From: Algoriphagus aquimarinus
Lineage (GTDB): Bacteria > Bacteroidota > Bacteroidia > Cytophagales > Cyclobacteriaceae
Assembly (NCBI RefSeq): GCF_007997215.1
Contig: NZ_VORW01000003.1
Span: 186,001 to 250,000 of the forward strand
Length of the DNA: 64,000 nucleotides
Direction: 5' to 3'
Made by a program: the position numbers and the translations under genes. Positions 42,794-50,193 of this stretch are shown here, piece after piece (the stretch's first letter is position 1; each line of letters starts with the position of its first letter). A model generated the notes under the pieces. That model was not told the DNA's origin. It made no database searches and saw nothing but the letters and a program-made list of their open reading frames with translations.

Positions 42794-42880
42794 CTCAAAT
42801 TTTGAAGCAATTTAGTCTAGTTAGTTATCTCAGCCAAAAGCATAAATTGCTGAATTTCTTAAGCTCTCCTTTTTTATAGT

Positions 42881-42955
42881 ATGTTTAAAAAACTTTTATT
42901 TTTTTTCATTGCCACTGTAACATTCGCAATTCCCATGCATTACCGTATTAAATGA
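42881..42955 (+). CDS. 24-codon hydrophobic mini-ORF coupled to the sigma factor gene
   Basis: ATG at 42881 opens 24 codons encoding MFKKLLFFFIATVTFAIPMH followed by YRIK. The TGA stop overlaps the sigma factor ATG in an ATGA, the arrangement used for translational coupling. The peptide has two lysines, a 13-residue hydrophobic run and a short basic end, so it could be a tiny membrane peptide or a leader peptide that times sigma factor translation. The evidence for translation is only positional. No ribosome binding site is seen, as is normal in this phylum. Confidence 0.4.
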   Translation: MFKKLLFFFIATVTFAIPMHYRIK

Positions 42956-43443
42956 AGTCATTTTTTGAAGCACATATCTGGCCGCAAAGAGGCAGGCTCT
43001 ACCGGCTGGGTTATCTCTGGGTGAGGGATCGATCCCTTGCAGAGGATATGCTTCAGAATGTCTTCGAAAAATCTTTTGTACGGGAAGATGAACTTAGAAG
43101 TCACCCAAATCTGATGGGTTGGTTGGTAAGCAGTCTGAAAAATGAAGTATTGACACACTTTAGGCAAACCAAAAAGCTAGACTCTTTGGACGGATTGGAA
43201 GAAATGAAAGTGGAGGAGTCAATTTCTGAGGACACAAAAGATTCGATACAACAAGTAATGAATCTTGTGAAAGGATTGCCTTTGCGACAGCAGGAGATTT
43301 TTCATCTGAGAGAAGTGGAAGGGTTGAGTTACGAGGAAATTACCGAGCACCTAGACATTAGCCTGGATCAAGTGAAAGTAAATCTTCACAGAGCCAGAAA
43401 AAGCATTCGAGAGCGGATGCTCAATCAAAAATTAACCAAATGA
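42952..43443 (+). CDS. ECF-type RNA polymerase sigma factor
   Basis: A 163-residue sigma-70 family protein of ECF type. Region 2 is LYRLGYLWVRDRSLAEDMLQ and NVFEKSF (about residues 17-46), region 4 is LPLRQQEIFHLREVEGLSYE with EITEHLDISLDQVKVNLHRA (about residues 107-147). It presumably directs RNA polymerase to a small regulon in response to a cell-envelope or membrane signal. The next gene overlaps its stop by ATGA and encodes a single-pass membrane protein likely to be its anti-sigma factor. Two DUF4252 secreted proteins complete the cassette. Confidence 0.92.
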   Translation: MKSFFEAHIWPQRGRLYRLGYLWVRDRSLAEDMLQNVFEKSFVREDELRSHPNLMGWLVSSLKNEVLTHFRQTKKLDSLDGLEEMKVEESISEDTKDSIQQVMNLVKGLPLRQQEIFHLREVEGLSYEEITEHLDISLDQVKVNLHRARKSIRERMLNQKLTK

Positions 43444-43868
43444 ATCAGCGAATAGACGAATTACTCGAAAAGTACTGGGAAGCTGAAAGTAGTCTAGCAG
43501 AAGAGCAAGAGCTTAAGACCTTGCTCCTATCTGCTGAAGGCTATGCCGATGAAAAAGCATTGTTCTTAGGCTTAAGTGACTTTTCTAACGAAGAGCCAAG
43601 CCTACAAATGCCAACCAAGATAATCCCAATCAAATCCAGAAACTGGATGAATTGGGCGGCATCTGCAGCAATCTTGATTGGTTCTGTCTGGGGATGGAGA
43701 GTTTATGAGCAAAAGCAAGCTGAGCAAGAAGCTTATATGGAAGTCATGCAGGCTTTTGCACTAATCCAAACCAATCTTTCAAAAGGACAGGAACAAATGA
43801 CCATAATGAATGATATGAAATACCTAAATACGACCAACCAACTATTTGGCAACCCTACAAATAAATAA
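43440..43868 (+). CDS. Putative membrane anti-sigma factor
   Basis: A 142-residue bitopic protein. A cytoplasmic N-terminal helix region (MNQRIDELLEKYWEAESSLA, about residues 1-65) resembles anti-sigma domains of Bacteroidota ECF cassettes. One membrane helix follows (WMNWAASAAILIGSVWGW, about 69-86), then a periplasmic helical tail with many Gln and Met (QEQMTIMNDMKYLNTTNQLF). No zinc-binding HxxxCxxC motif is present. The function is inferred from overlap with the sigma gene (ATGA) and topology. It is 3 bp from the first DUF4252 gene. Confidence 0.75.
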   Translation: MNQRIDELLEKYWEAESSLAEEQELKTLLLSAEGYADEKALFLGLSDFSNEEPSLQMPTKIIPIKSRNWMNWAASAAILIGSVWGWRVYEQKQAEQEAYMEVMQAFALIQTNLSKGQEQMTIMNDMKYLNTTNQLFGNPTNK

Positions 43869-43871
43869 GCT

Positions 43872-44435
43872 ATGAAAAAATTCATACTAATTCCGCTATT
43901 GCTGTTTGCCTTTATTATTAAGGCGCAGGCTCAGGATGATGCTATTCAGCGCTTTTTCTCCAAGTACATGGATGACGATCGTTTCTCAAGAGTTTACATC
44001 AGCCCTAAAATGATGCAGATGGCAGGAGGATTCCTGAAAAGCAACGCCGGGACAGACAAAGACTCTCAAGACCTTGGCGTCCTAATACAAAAAGTGAAGG
44101 GTATTCGAATTCTTTCCTCGGACGAAGTCAATGGATTGACTTTCTACAAAGAGGCAATGGGAACACTTTCCAAAAACAAGTACGAGGACCTGATGATTGT
44201 CGAAGACAAGGGAAGCAGCCTAAAGTTTATGGTTCGCGAGGAAGGTGGCTTGGTAAAAGAGCTAATGATGATCTCAGGAGAAGAGGGAGACTTCACCTTA
44301 TTATCAATGCTGGGAAGTTTCACCTATGAAGACCTAAACTTGCTTGCTGAAAAGACTGATATCCCAGGAATGGACATGTATGGCAAAGGAAGCAAGGGGC
44401 CTAAAGGCGAGAAAGGCCCAAAAGGAATAAAATAA
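43872..44435 (+). CDS. Secreted DUF4252 protein with collagen-like tail
   Basis: A 187-residue protein with signal peptide (MKKFILIPLLLFAFIIKAQA) and a DUF4252 domain (about residues 22-165; FFSKYMDDDRFSRVYISPKM, YEDLMIVEDKGSSLKFMVRE). The last 15 residues, GSKGPKGEKGPKGIK, are a Gly-x-Pro/Lys collagen-like run. DUF4252 proteins have no known activity and often accompany ECF sigma/anti-sigma pairs in Bacteroidota, suggesting they are targets or modulators of the envelope response. The stop codon overlaps the start of a 7-bp tandem repeat array. Confidence 0.85.
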   Translation: MKKFILIPLLLFAFIIKAQAQDDAIQRFFSKYMDDDRFSRVYISPKMMQMAGGFLKSNAGTDKDSQDLGVLIQKVKGIRILSSDEVNGLTFYKEAMGTLSKNKYEDLMIVEDKGSSLKFMVREEGGLVKELMMISGEEGDFTLLSMLGSFTYEDLNLLAEKTDIPGMDMYGKGSKGPKGEKGPKGIK

Positions 44436-44487
44436 GTATCAAGTATCAAGTATCAAGTATCAAGTATCAAGTATCAAGTATCAAGTA
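44434..44487 (+). repeat. Tandem 7-bp repeat (AAGTATC, 7.7 copies)
   Basis: Seven exact AAGTATC units and AAGTA begin inside the TAA stop codon of the first DUF4252 gene. This fills most of the space before the second DUF4252 gene. Copy number is likely variable between strains. Confidence 0.92.
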
Positions 44488-44562
44488 AAGCGAAACTAGA
44501 AGGTAGTGCCTAGGTTTCACAATTCGGAAAATATTAAACAAACCACACTATATAATACGCAT

Positions 44563-45048
44563 ATGAAAAAGCTAATTCTAACCCTAGCAATAATTGGAGC
44601 GGTAATGTCCGTTCAGGCACAAAGCAAAAGCGTCAAAGCGCTTTATGAAAAGTTCAAAGGTGAAGATGACTTCTTCCACATGGAGCTGGGAGGCAATTTC
44701 ATGAACTTTGCCGAAGGCTTCAAAATCGATATTGACAAAAATGACATGGCTACTGTAGCAAAGTCTATCGAGAAATTGAATTTCTTTAAGCTACCTGATC
44801 ATATGGATGACGCACGTCAAGAATACAAAGCTTTGCAGAAGGGACTGGAGAGAGAAAGGTATGAGCTGTTGATGGAAGCTTCTGAAGGAAAGGGTGGCGT
44901 AATTGTATATTCAAAAGGAGGCAATACCATTTCAGATTTAGTAGTCCTTGTTGGAGGTGACGATGGTGACTTGATGGTAGTAGAATTGAAAGGCAAGTTC
45001 GACCAAGAATTGGTAGCTAAAGCGGCAAATTATAAGAACAAAAACTGA
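44563..45048 (+). CDS. Secreted DUF4252 protein, second copy
   Basis: A 161-residue paralogue of the preceding gene: signal peptide MKKLILTLAIIGAVMSVQAQ, then a DUF4252 domain (KSVKALYEKFKGEDDFFHME, YELLMEASEGKGGVIVYSKG, LVVLVGGDDGDLMVVELKG). It lacks the collagen-like tail. The ATG at 44563 is chosen over 44506 because it places the signal peptide at the N-terminus. A good terminator follows, marking the end of the sigma cassette. Confidence 0.85.
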   Translation: MKKLILTLAIIGAVMSVQAQSKSVKALYEKFKGEDDFFHMELGGNFMNFAEGFKIDIDKNDMATVAKSIEKLNFFKLPDHMDDARQEYKALQKGLERERYELLMEASEGKGGVIVYSKGGNTISDLVVLVGGDDGDLMVVELKGKFDQELVAKAANYKNKN

Positions 45049-45103
45049 TTTTACCTTAAAGACAGAAAACAGCAACATTCTCTTTTTTGTAATAATCTCA
45101 TAT

Positions 45104-45139
45104 ATAGGTTTAGAAAATCGATTCTAAACCTATTTTTTT
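45104..45139 (+). terminator. Terminator of the sigma/DUF4252 cassette
   Basis: A 12-bp perfect stem, ATAGGTTTAGAA (45104-45115) and TTCTAAACCTAT (45122-45133), is followed by seven T residues. After it, 45140-45478 is very AT-rich and I see no gene in it. Confidence 0.9.
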
Positions 45140-45478
45140 GTCCAATCTAGAATCATAGGGTAAATAATAGATATAATTACCAGGCATTTTGAGGTTGAAT
45201 TTATAATTACGGTCGGATTTTACTTCAATTTAAAACCTCAGTTTAAAATTTTTTAATTTTTTTTCACAAAATTTCCATTGGAAATCTATAGAAATCCTTT
45301 TGTCATGAGGTAATTAAATTTTGTTTATACCAAAATAACAAACAATTATTTCACAAATAGCCCAAAAATCAAAATGCAACGAGTTCCGCTATCGATTGCG
45401 GGAGCATTTTATTAAATTCACATTTTTTACAATGTTATATTACGGAATCATTAACAATAATCTTTTTTTATTGAAGTA

Positions 45479-45509
45479 TTTGCAATTGTGTTTTTCAGTC
45501 GTACCTTTG
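45479..45509 (+). promoter_or_regulatory. Strong Bacteroidota promoter upstream of the secreted protein gene
   Basis: TTTG (45479-45482), 19 nt, TACCTTTG (45502-45509) is a perfect match to the primary promoter consensus, with AT-rich DNA upstream that could act as an UP-like element. It predicts a start near 45516 and a leader of about 117 nt. Confidence 0.8.
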
Positions 45510-45530
45510 AATCATAATAACAAACCAATC

Positions 45531-45597
45531 GGTTACCCCGATGGAATCTGTAACCCAAAATACTCACTTAAAGACGGATCAGCCGTCTGGCGGTTAC
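45531..45597 (+). promoter_or_regulatory. Leader with mutually exclusive stems
   Basis: GGTTAC (45531-45536), GTAACC (45550-45555) and GGTTAC (45592-45597) mean the middle hexamer can pair with either flanking one. The second arrangement encloses a 6-bp hairpin, AGACGG / CCGTCT (45572-45577 and 45583-45588). A small ATCGG / CCGAT hairpin (45528-45532 and 45538-45542) overlaps the start of the mini-ORF. I recognise no known riboswitch class. Confidence 0.45.
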
Positions 45598-45636
45598 ACA
45601 AAATTTAGAACCTACTCAAACCAATTATTAAAATGA
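45541..45636 (+). CDS. 31-codon leader ORF coupled to the secreted protein gene
   Basis: ATG at 45541 opens 31 codons (MESVTQNTHLKTDQPSGGYT, then KFRTYSNQLLK), ending at a TGA that overlaps the next ATG as ATGA. It lies entirely within the predicted mRNA leader and covers the alternative stems. The peptide is polar, with no signal peptide or hydrophobic run, so if translated it may be regulatory rather than functional. The evidence is position, coupling geometry and the absence of in-frame stops. Confidence 0.45.
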   Translation: MESVTQNTHLKTDQPSGGYTKFRTYSNQLLK

Positions 45637-46199
45637 AAAAATTATTCACTTTGCTTTTTGTAGCGGGGATCGCTGCAGGAGCGTTTGCAAAATCTGAAGG
45701 AACAACAGTTCTAATTAGAAAAACTGAAACTACTAAGGTAGCAGTGTCCTTCAATGAAGCACCACAAGGTACTGTGATCGTGAAAATCACAGATTCAGAA
45801 GATCGTTTGATCTTGAGAGACAGAATCAACAAGGAAGAAGCTTTTGCTAAGAAATATGATCTTAAAGATCTTCCTCAAGGATCTTACTCTGTAGAAGTTA
45901 TGGACGAATCAGGCGTTTTAAGAACTGCTTCTTTCAACAACTTCGTAACAGAAGCTCCTTCTGTATTCTCTAGAGTATTTCCAATGGGTGACGACCAATA
46001 CAGATTGCTTGTAAGCAACCTACAAGCTAAAGATGTAGAAGTGATGATCTACGATGGTGAAAAATTGATCCACACAGAGAAAATCGATAATCCTCAGGGA
46101 CTTCATAAAATCTATACACTAAGCAACCTTAGTGGAGCAGGTATCAACTTCAAAGTGAAAACTGCATCAGGATTTGAAGGATACGTGACTAGCCTTTAA
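45633..46199 (+). CDS. Secreted two-repeat beta-sandwich protein, function unknown
   Basis: A 188-residue protein with signal peptide MKKLFTLLFVAGIAAGAFAK. The mature part shows two similar beta-rich halves: GTVIVKITDSEDRLILRDRI with YDLKDLPQGSYSVEVMD (about residues 46-92), and DVEVMIYDGEKLIHTEKI with YTLSNLSGAGINFKVKTA (about 133-182). The pattern, a strand, a D-x-x-G/D turn, then Leu-x-x-Leu and Gly-x-Y/F-x-x-x-V, resembles the C-terminal sorting or Ig-like domains of Bacteroidota secreted proteins, but no family is certain. Strong promoter, strong terminator and GAA/CTT-type preferred codons suggest high expression. Confidence 0.82.
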   Translation: MKKLFTLLFVAGIAAGAFAKSEGTTVLIRKTETTKVAVSFNEAPQGTVIVKITDSEDRLILRDRINKEEAFAKKYDLKDLPQGSYSVEVMDESGVLRTASFNNFVTEAPSVFSRVFPMGDDQYRLLVSNLQAKDVEVMIYDGEKLIHTEKIDNPQGLHKIYTLSNLSGAGINFKVKTASGFEGYVTSL

Positions 46200-46222
46200 G
46201 CTAAACCAACTTTCTATATTTC

Positions 46223-46252
46223 AACCCCGCTTGAGCAATCGAGCGGGGTTTT
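46223..46252 (+). terminator. Terminator after the two-repeat secreted protein gene
   Basis: AACCCCGCT (46223-46231) and AGCGGGGTT (46242-46250), a perfect 9-bp stem followed by TTG and more T's. Confidence 0.88.
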
Positions 46253-46316
46253 GTTGTTTATAGGGATTTGTACTTTGATTTTTCGCCGAGTTACCTACTC
46301 TCATTTAATGTTATCC

Positions 46317-46450
46317 TGCTTCTCCAGTAGCAGGATTTATCTATACAATAAATTAGAGCCGTACCTAAAGGCACGGCAGATCGTACAAAAACCTTCTTTT
46401 CTACCCATAGGTCGTCCCTAAAGGGACTTGGATTCAATCGAGCTCAAACT
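46317..46450. repeat. Composite REP-like intergenic region
   Basis: Three hairpins are packed into this stretch: CCTGCT / AGCAGG (near 46317-46336), GCCGTACC / GGCACGGC (near 46361-46380, one mismatch), and GTCCCTAAAGGGAC (near 46409-46422). The last two resemble the short palindromes of Bacteroidota REP families. No ORF is supportable in 46251-46582. Confidence 0.45.
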
Positions 46451-46498
46451 TGCGACCTATACCCAAACCTCCGAGATCTTTGCGGTAATCCATGCTCA

Positions 46499-46531
46499 AA
46501 AAAAAAATGCGAAGCATCACTGCTCCGCATT
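46499..46531 (-). terminator. Terminator of the M14 gene pair
   Basis: On the minus strand AATGCGGAGC (46522-46531) pairs with GCTTCGCATT (46506-46515), with a G-T wobble, and is followed by ten T residues. Confidence 0.85.
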
Positions 46532-46582
46532 CTTTTCTTCATTATTAAACCAACTGATCAATGAATACTGACCACTGCGACT

Positions 46583-48325
46583 CTATTTCTCTTTCTTCCA
46601 ACTAGCTTTTCCACCTTTGGCAGAATCAACCGTAATGGAATAATTAGATCCTGAAGATACTATCCACTTCACTTTTACTCCAGTCATTCCCGGGACATTG
46701 TCTACCAGCATTTTCTCAGGATTATTTTTTTGCTCAGTCAACTTGTTAAAGTCTTCATCTTCCACAACAAAACCTGCCACAACTTTGGCTCCGGAAATAG
46801 ATACATAATCCGGTCGTTCGATTTTGTATTTGAGATCCTGACTCGCATGAGTCGGCATTAAGCGCTCGTTGAAGATCGTAGCTGTGATAGCTTTCAATCC
46901 TCCACCAAGATCTTCTTCCTTCACATCCATTACAGATAGCTTTGGAGTGTGATAAGCATGGTAAATCGTGAACGCAATATTTCTATGTGCATCTTGCTCA
47001 AGCAGGAAACCTGGGTGAGCACGTCCGAAGTTTTTCTTAAAACCTCCAATTTCCACAGTTCCAAACTGCGGATGATCAAACTCATGCCAGTTGACAAAAG
47101 CATCACCCATAGTCAACATCTCATCCACTTCGAACATTTCATTTTGGCCTCCAGACTGCTTGTGAAAATATAGATAGGGAACCATCAACTCATTAGAGAA
47201 CGTAAATACTCCTCTGACTCCATAAAACCAATCTAATTCTCCTCCGAACACGGAATACAAATCTTTGTAAACAGTCAGGTAACGGTAACCAGGAATCATT
47301 TCTTCGCCCTTTTTCCCTAGCGCATCATAGATTTGGATGTCACTACGATTATAAGTGCTTACATCTTCCTCTGCTCCTGGACCTCGAAGTATCATCCCAC
47401 CTGAATTGTGGAAACTCTGAGCTCCAGCGATATTCGGATGCTTCATCACAAACTCCATTATCGAGCGATTCTCAGGTAAGGTAAATGGGTATTTCAGTGC
47501 TCCACGCTGTATGTAATCAGGTTGCCAGTTCCAACCCCAATCACGGTTTGGATCATAATACCCTACTCCATCATCATTTACACGACCATCGCCATCACCA
47601 TCTGTACCTTCTTGGCCAAGCATTTCGTATTCACCCATTTTATCTGCGCCTACCATAATTAGCTTGCGCGGATCTTGTGGGTCTTTGATGTATCGACCAG
47701 TTGGAGACTTTCGGATCATCATGGTAATATTCCCATCACCATCCAGATCATCCATTCCATCCTCGCCTGCTACTCCATCACCGTCGTTATCCAGAATCAT
47801 CATTCCGGACCGTGGTGAATTCGCTGTATTTGGCTCCAAGAAGAAATTATTTCTTGCATCAGGATTGATCGTAGGTGTAATGTAAAAGACCTTATCCTTC
47901 AATAGCTGCTGAATAAATTCATTATCAGCAAACATTTCTGTCAGGTACCAAGCGCCATACAAGGAGAATTCTCCACCTTGAATTTCATTGGAGTGAATAT
48001 TCCCATCGATCCACATACCTGGCTTTTCTGTGTCCTTACCAGTAGAAAAATCGGTAATAGTCAAGGTCCACATATCGCGACCTTCATAGGATTTGCCTAT
48101 AGATTCGAGCTTAGCGATATCAGGATGCGCTGCCGCAATTTTCTTCATATTATCCACCAAACCTTCATAAGTATTGTAGCGATTAAAAGCGATATCTACT
48201 TTTGGGTTGTGAGGGGTTCCAACAGCGCGGAAAAATTTCTCCTGCGCATCTGCTTTATAACTTACAAGGCTAAGTGCACCTACAGCCAAGGCAATGAACA
48301 TTTTTGTTGTTTTCATCTTTTTCAT
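46583..48325 (-). CDS. Secreted M14 zinc carboxypeptidase
   Basis: A 580-residue protein with signal peptide (IALAVGALSLVSYKADAQ) and an M14 peptidase domain. The zinc ligands are intact: H111 and E114 in GNIHSNEIQGGE and H306 in AQSFHNSGG; the general-base glutamate is probably in TFSNELMVPY. A calcium-binding-like insert lies between ligands (LDNDGDGVAGEDGMDDLDGD at about 178-197 and DGDGDGRVNDDG at about 242-253). The C-terminal 110 residues form a beta domain (LKAITATIFNERLMPTH). It probably trims peptides outside the cell. It is 3 bp from the upstream paralogue that has lost the zinc ligands. Confidence 0.92.
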   Translation of the reverse strand: MKKMKTTKMFIALAVGALSLVSYKADAQEKFFRAVGTPHNPKVDIAFNRYNTYEGLVDNMKKIAAAHPDIAKLESIGKSYEGRDMWTLTITDFSTGKDTEKPGMWIDGNIHSNEIQGGEFSLYGAWYLTEMFADNEFIQQLLKDKVFYITPTINPDARNNFFLEPNTANSPRSGMMILDNDGDGVAGEDGMDDLDGDGNITMMIRKSPTGRYIKDPQDPRKLIMVGADKMGEYEMLGQEGTDGDGDGRVNDDGVGYYDPNRDWGWNWQPDYIQRGALKYPFTLPENRSIMEFVMKHPNIAGAQSFHNSGGMILRGPGAEEDVSTYNRSDIQIYDALGKKGEEMIPGYRYLTVYKDLYSVFGGELDWFYGVRGVFTFSNELMVPYLYFHKQSGGQNEMFEVDEMLTMGDAFVNWHEFDHPQFGTVEIGGFKKNFGRAHPGFLLEQDAHRNIAFTIYHAYHTPKLSVMDVKEEDLGGGLKAITATIFNERLMPTHASQDLKYKIERPDYVSISGAKVVAGFVVEDEDFNKLTEQKNNPEKMLVDNVPGMTGVKVKWIVSSGSNYSITVDSAKGGKASWKKEK

Positions 48326-48328
48326 GGC

Positions 48329-49936
48329 TTAGAGTTTTACAGTTGAAGTAGTGAATCCAGCATGAGAAGCGCCGGCCTTTACTGTCACATTTCCTGATCC
48401 TTTGATGATCCAGCTAAAACTAGCTTTCTCAAAAGAACCCAGTGATTCCATAAGCTCAATCTTATTTCCAGAGACGATTTTGTCTGCAGCGGCATCTATA
48501 TCGACCCTGATTTTGCGAAGCCATCTGGATTTTTCACCCATTTCTGAATGCGTAGGCATCGACGAGTTATTGAAAAGATCCATCGTCACTCGAGTCAATC
48601 CATTTCCAAGTGACTCCGTTTTTACGTTATGGATTTCCAGCTTTGGCTGCATCTCCGCCAGCTTAAGAATGAATTCTGTATGCTGATCTGCGATCTCACT
48701 TACTTTTTCAAATGAAGGAGTTGTCATCACAAAAGGCTTCACACCGCCTACTTCTACCTTTTTATCAGGAAAGTCAGGATGCTTCACTTCTGTCCATGGC
48801 ACAAAAACATCATTCATGTCCAGCGAATCCGCCCAAGCCAAGTAATTTACTTCTGCATTTGACTTGCCTTTACCAGTAGAGTCCTTGTATTCCGGAACCC
48901 AGTAACCTGGAGTACTGAAACTCAATCTACCAAAGTGGAAATAGGCCCATTGGAAGAAATCACCATCAGTTCCTTGGTTGTCTTGCTGGAAACCTTTCTG
49001 TTTCACCGTCTCTTTGTAGAGGTCAGAAACCAACACATTAAGCGCCTGATCTTTCTCCAAAATGGAAGTGACTACTCTTTTCTTTGCATTTCCCGCATTG
49101 TATTTCAAGGGTGAAGTCAAGTTGTTAGCTGGAGAAAAAGTCACAAAAGCAAAAATATTCCATTGCTCGAAAAGGTAATCAAGCATAGCTCTTGACTCTT
49201 TTTGTGTCACCGGCATATCACCAGCCAATGGCTCAAATACTGGGAATTTGTATGTCAAAGACTTGTTGAAGGCTATTCCTTCTTTCAAGTCCTCTGCAAA
49301 TTCACCGTCTTTGTCATCATCTTTTGACTCCTTATAAAGGGAGTACTTGCCTGATTCCCCTTTAGAACGATCTGCTTTTACAAGCACTCGTTCATCCTCT
49401 TTTGAAATCATATAGTCACCCATTGGATCTTCTACACGCATCATGGTGATCATTCCATCGCCATTTAGATCTGAATAAGCGCTTCCACCTGGAATGCCAT
49501 CTCTATCGTGATCTACCGAAACTGCATTTCCCCTTCTCTCATATTTCAAAGAAGCATGGTATTGCTCGTAAGCATCTGGAGACATATTTGGGAAAATGTA
49601 AAAAGTGCTCGCTTCAAGTGCATCTGAATGATCAGCAACTAGCTTTTCTGCAAATTGCACTGCAAGTTCAACGCTCAAAACCTCGTAACCTTCCACTCCA
49701 CCGACTACAGCAATAGCGGGTTTTTGGTCTAGTTGCCCTGTGCCTATTTTCAGCACCCAGATGTCTTTTCCGCCTTCTGTTTTGGTAAGTGAGGTGAGCG
49801 TAGCTGAGGCGTTGGAAGCCACGCGCTGCAAACGTTGATTAAGTTGACTGATAGTAGGGTAATCCGACTGCGCAACCGCAGCTCCTGAAAGCCCCATACC
49901 TCCGATCAACAACCAACTGAGTAGTGTTTTTTTCAT
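48329..49936 (-). CDS. M14 carboxypeptidase-like protein lacking zinc ligands (probable pseudo-enzyme)
   Basis: A 535-residue secreted paralogue of the neighbouring M14 peptidase, sharing domain order: signal peptide (LLSWLLIGGMGLSGAAVAQ), peptidase-like fold, Ca-binding-like insert (VDHDRDGIPGGSAYSDLNGD) and C-terminal beta domain (LGNGLTRVTMDLFNNSSMPTH). The zinc motif HxxE is replaced: VVGGVEGYEV has Glu82 where His should be. The second histidine region reads FVTFSPANNLTSPL with no His. It should not bind zinc normally. It may be a substrate- or partner-binding subunit for the active enzyme. The ATG at 49934-49936 is preferred over 49954. Confidence 0.85.
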   Translation of the reverse strand: MKKTLLSWLLIGGMGLSGAAVAQSDYPTISQLNQRLQRVASNASATLTSLTKTEGGKDIWVLKIGTGQLDQKPAIAVVGGVEGYEVLSVELAVQFAEKLVADHSDALEASTFYIFPNMSPDAYEQYHASLKYERRGNAVSVDHDRDGIPGGSAYSDLNGDGMITMMRVEDPMGDYMISKEDERVLVKADRSKGESGKYSLYKESKDDDKDGEFAEDLKEGIAFNKSLTYKFPVFEPLAGDMPVTQKESRAMLDYLFEQWNIFAFVTFSPANNLTSPLKYNAGNAKKRVVTSILEKDQALNVLVSDLYKETVKQKGFQQDNQGTDGDFFQWAYFHFGRLSFSTPGYWVPEYKDSTGKGKSNAEVNYLAWADSLDMNDVFVPWTEVKHPDFPDKKVEVGGVKPFVMTTPSFEKVSEIADQHTEFILKLAEMQPKLEIHNVKTESLGNGLTRVTMDLFNNSSMPTHSEMGEKSRWLRKIRVDIDAAADKIVSGNKIELMESLGSFEKASFSWIIKGSGNVTVKAGASHAGFTTSTVKL

Positions 49937-50193
49937 GTATTTTTTGTTTGTCATTTAATACCATCCCGTAGTTAACGGAAGGTATCTTGGTTGGATTTAT
50001 ATTTCTGTTTTACCAAATCCTAAAAAAGATTGATATATGAATTTTACTAAAAATTCGGGATAATATGCCCTTTCCTTTTTCTGAATGCAGAAATAGCTCT
50101 TGAATGGATATGGATCAGGATAAATGGAGTTGAACCCTATCTATTGTACAGATGATGAAAATTCGCTTATTTAAGGGCATTAGCTTTTTTAAA

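Noticed and set aside
44434..44487. Possible CRISPR-like array
   Set aside because: The repeat unit is 7 bp with no spacers, so it is a simple tandem repeat. No CRISPR array or cas gene was seen anywhere in the window.
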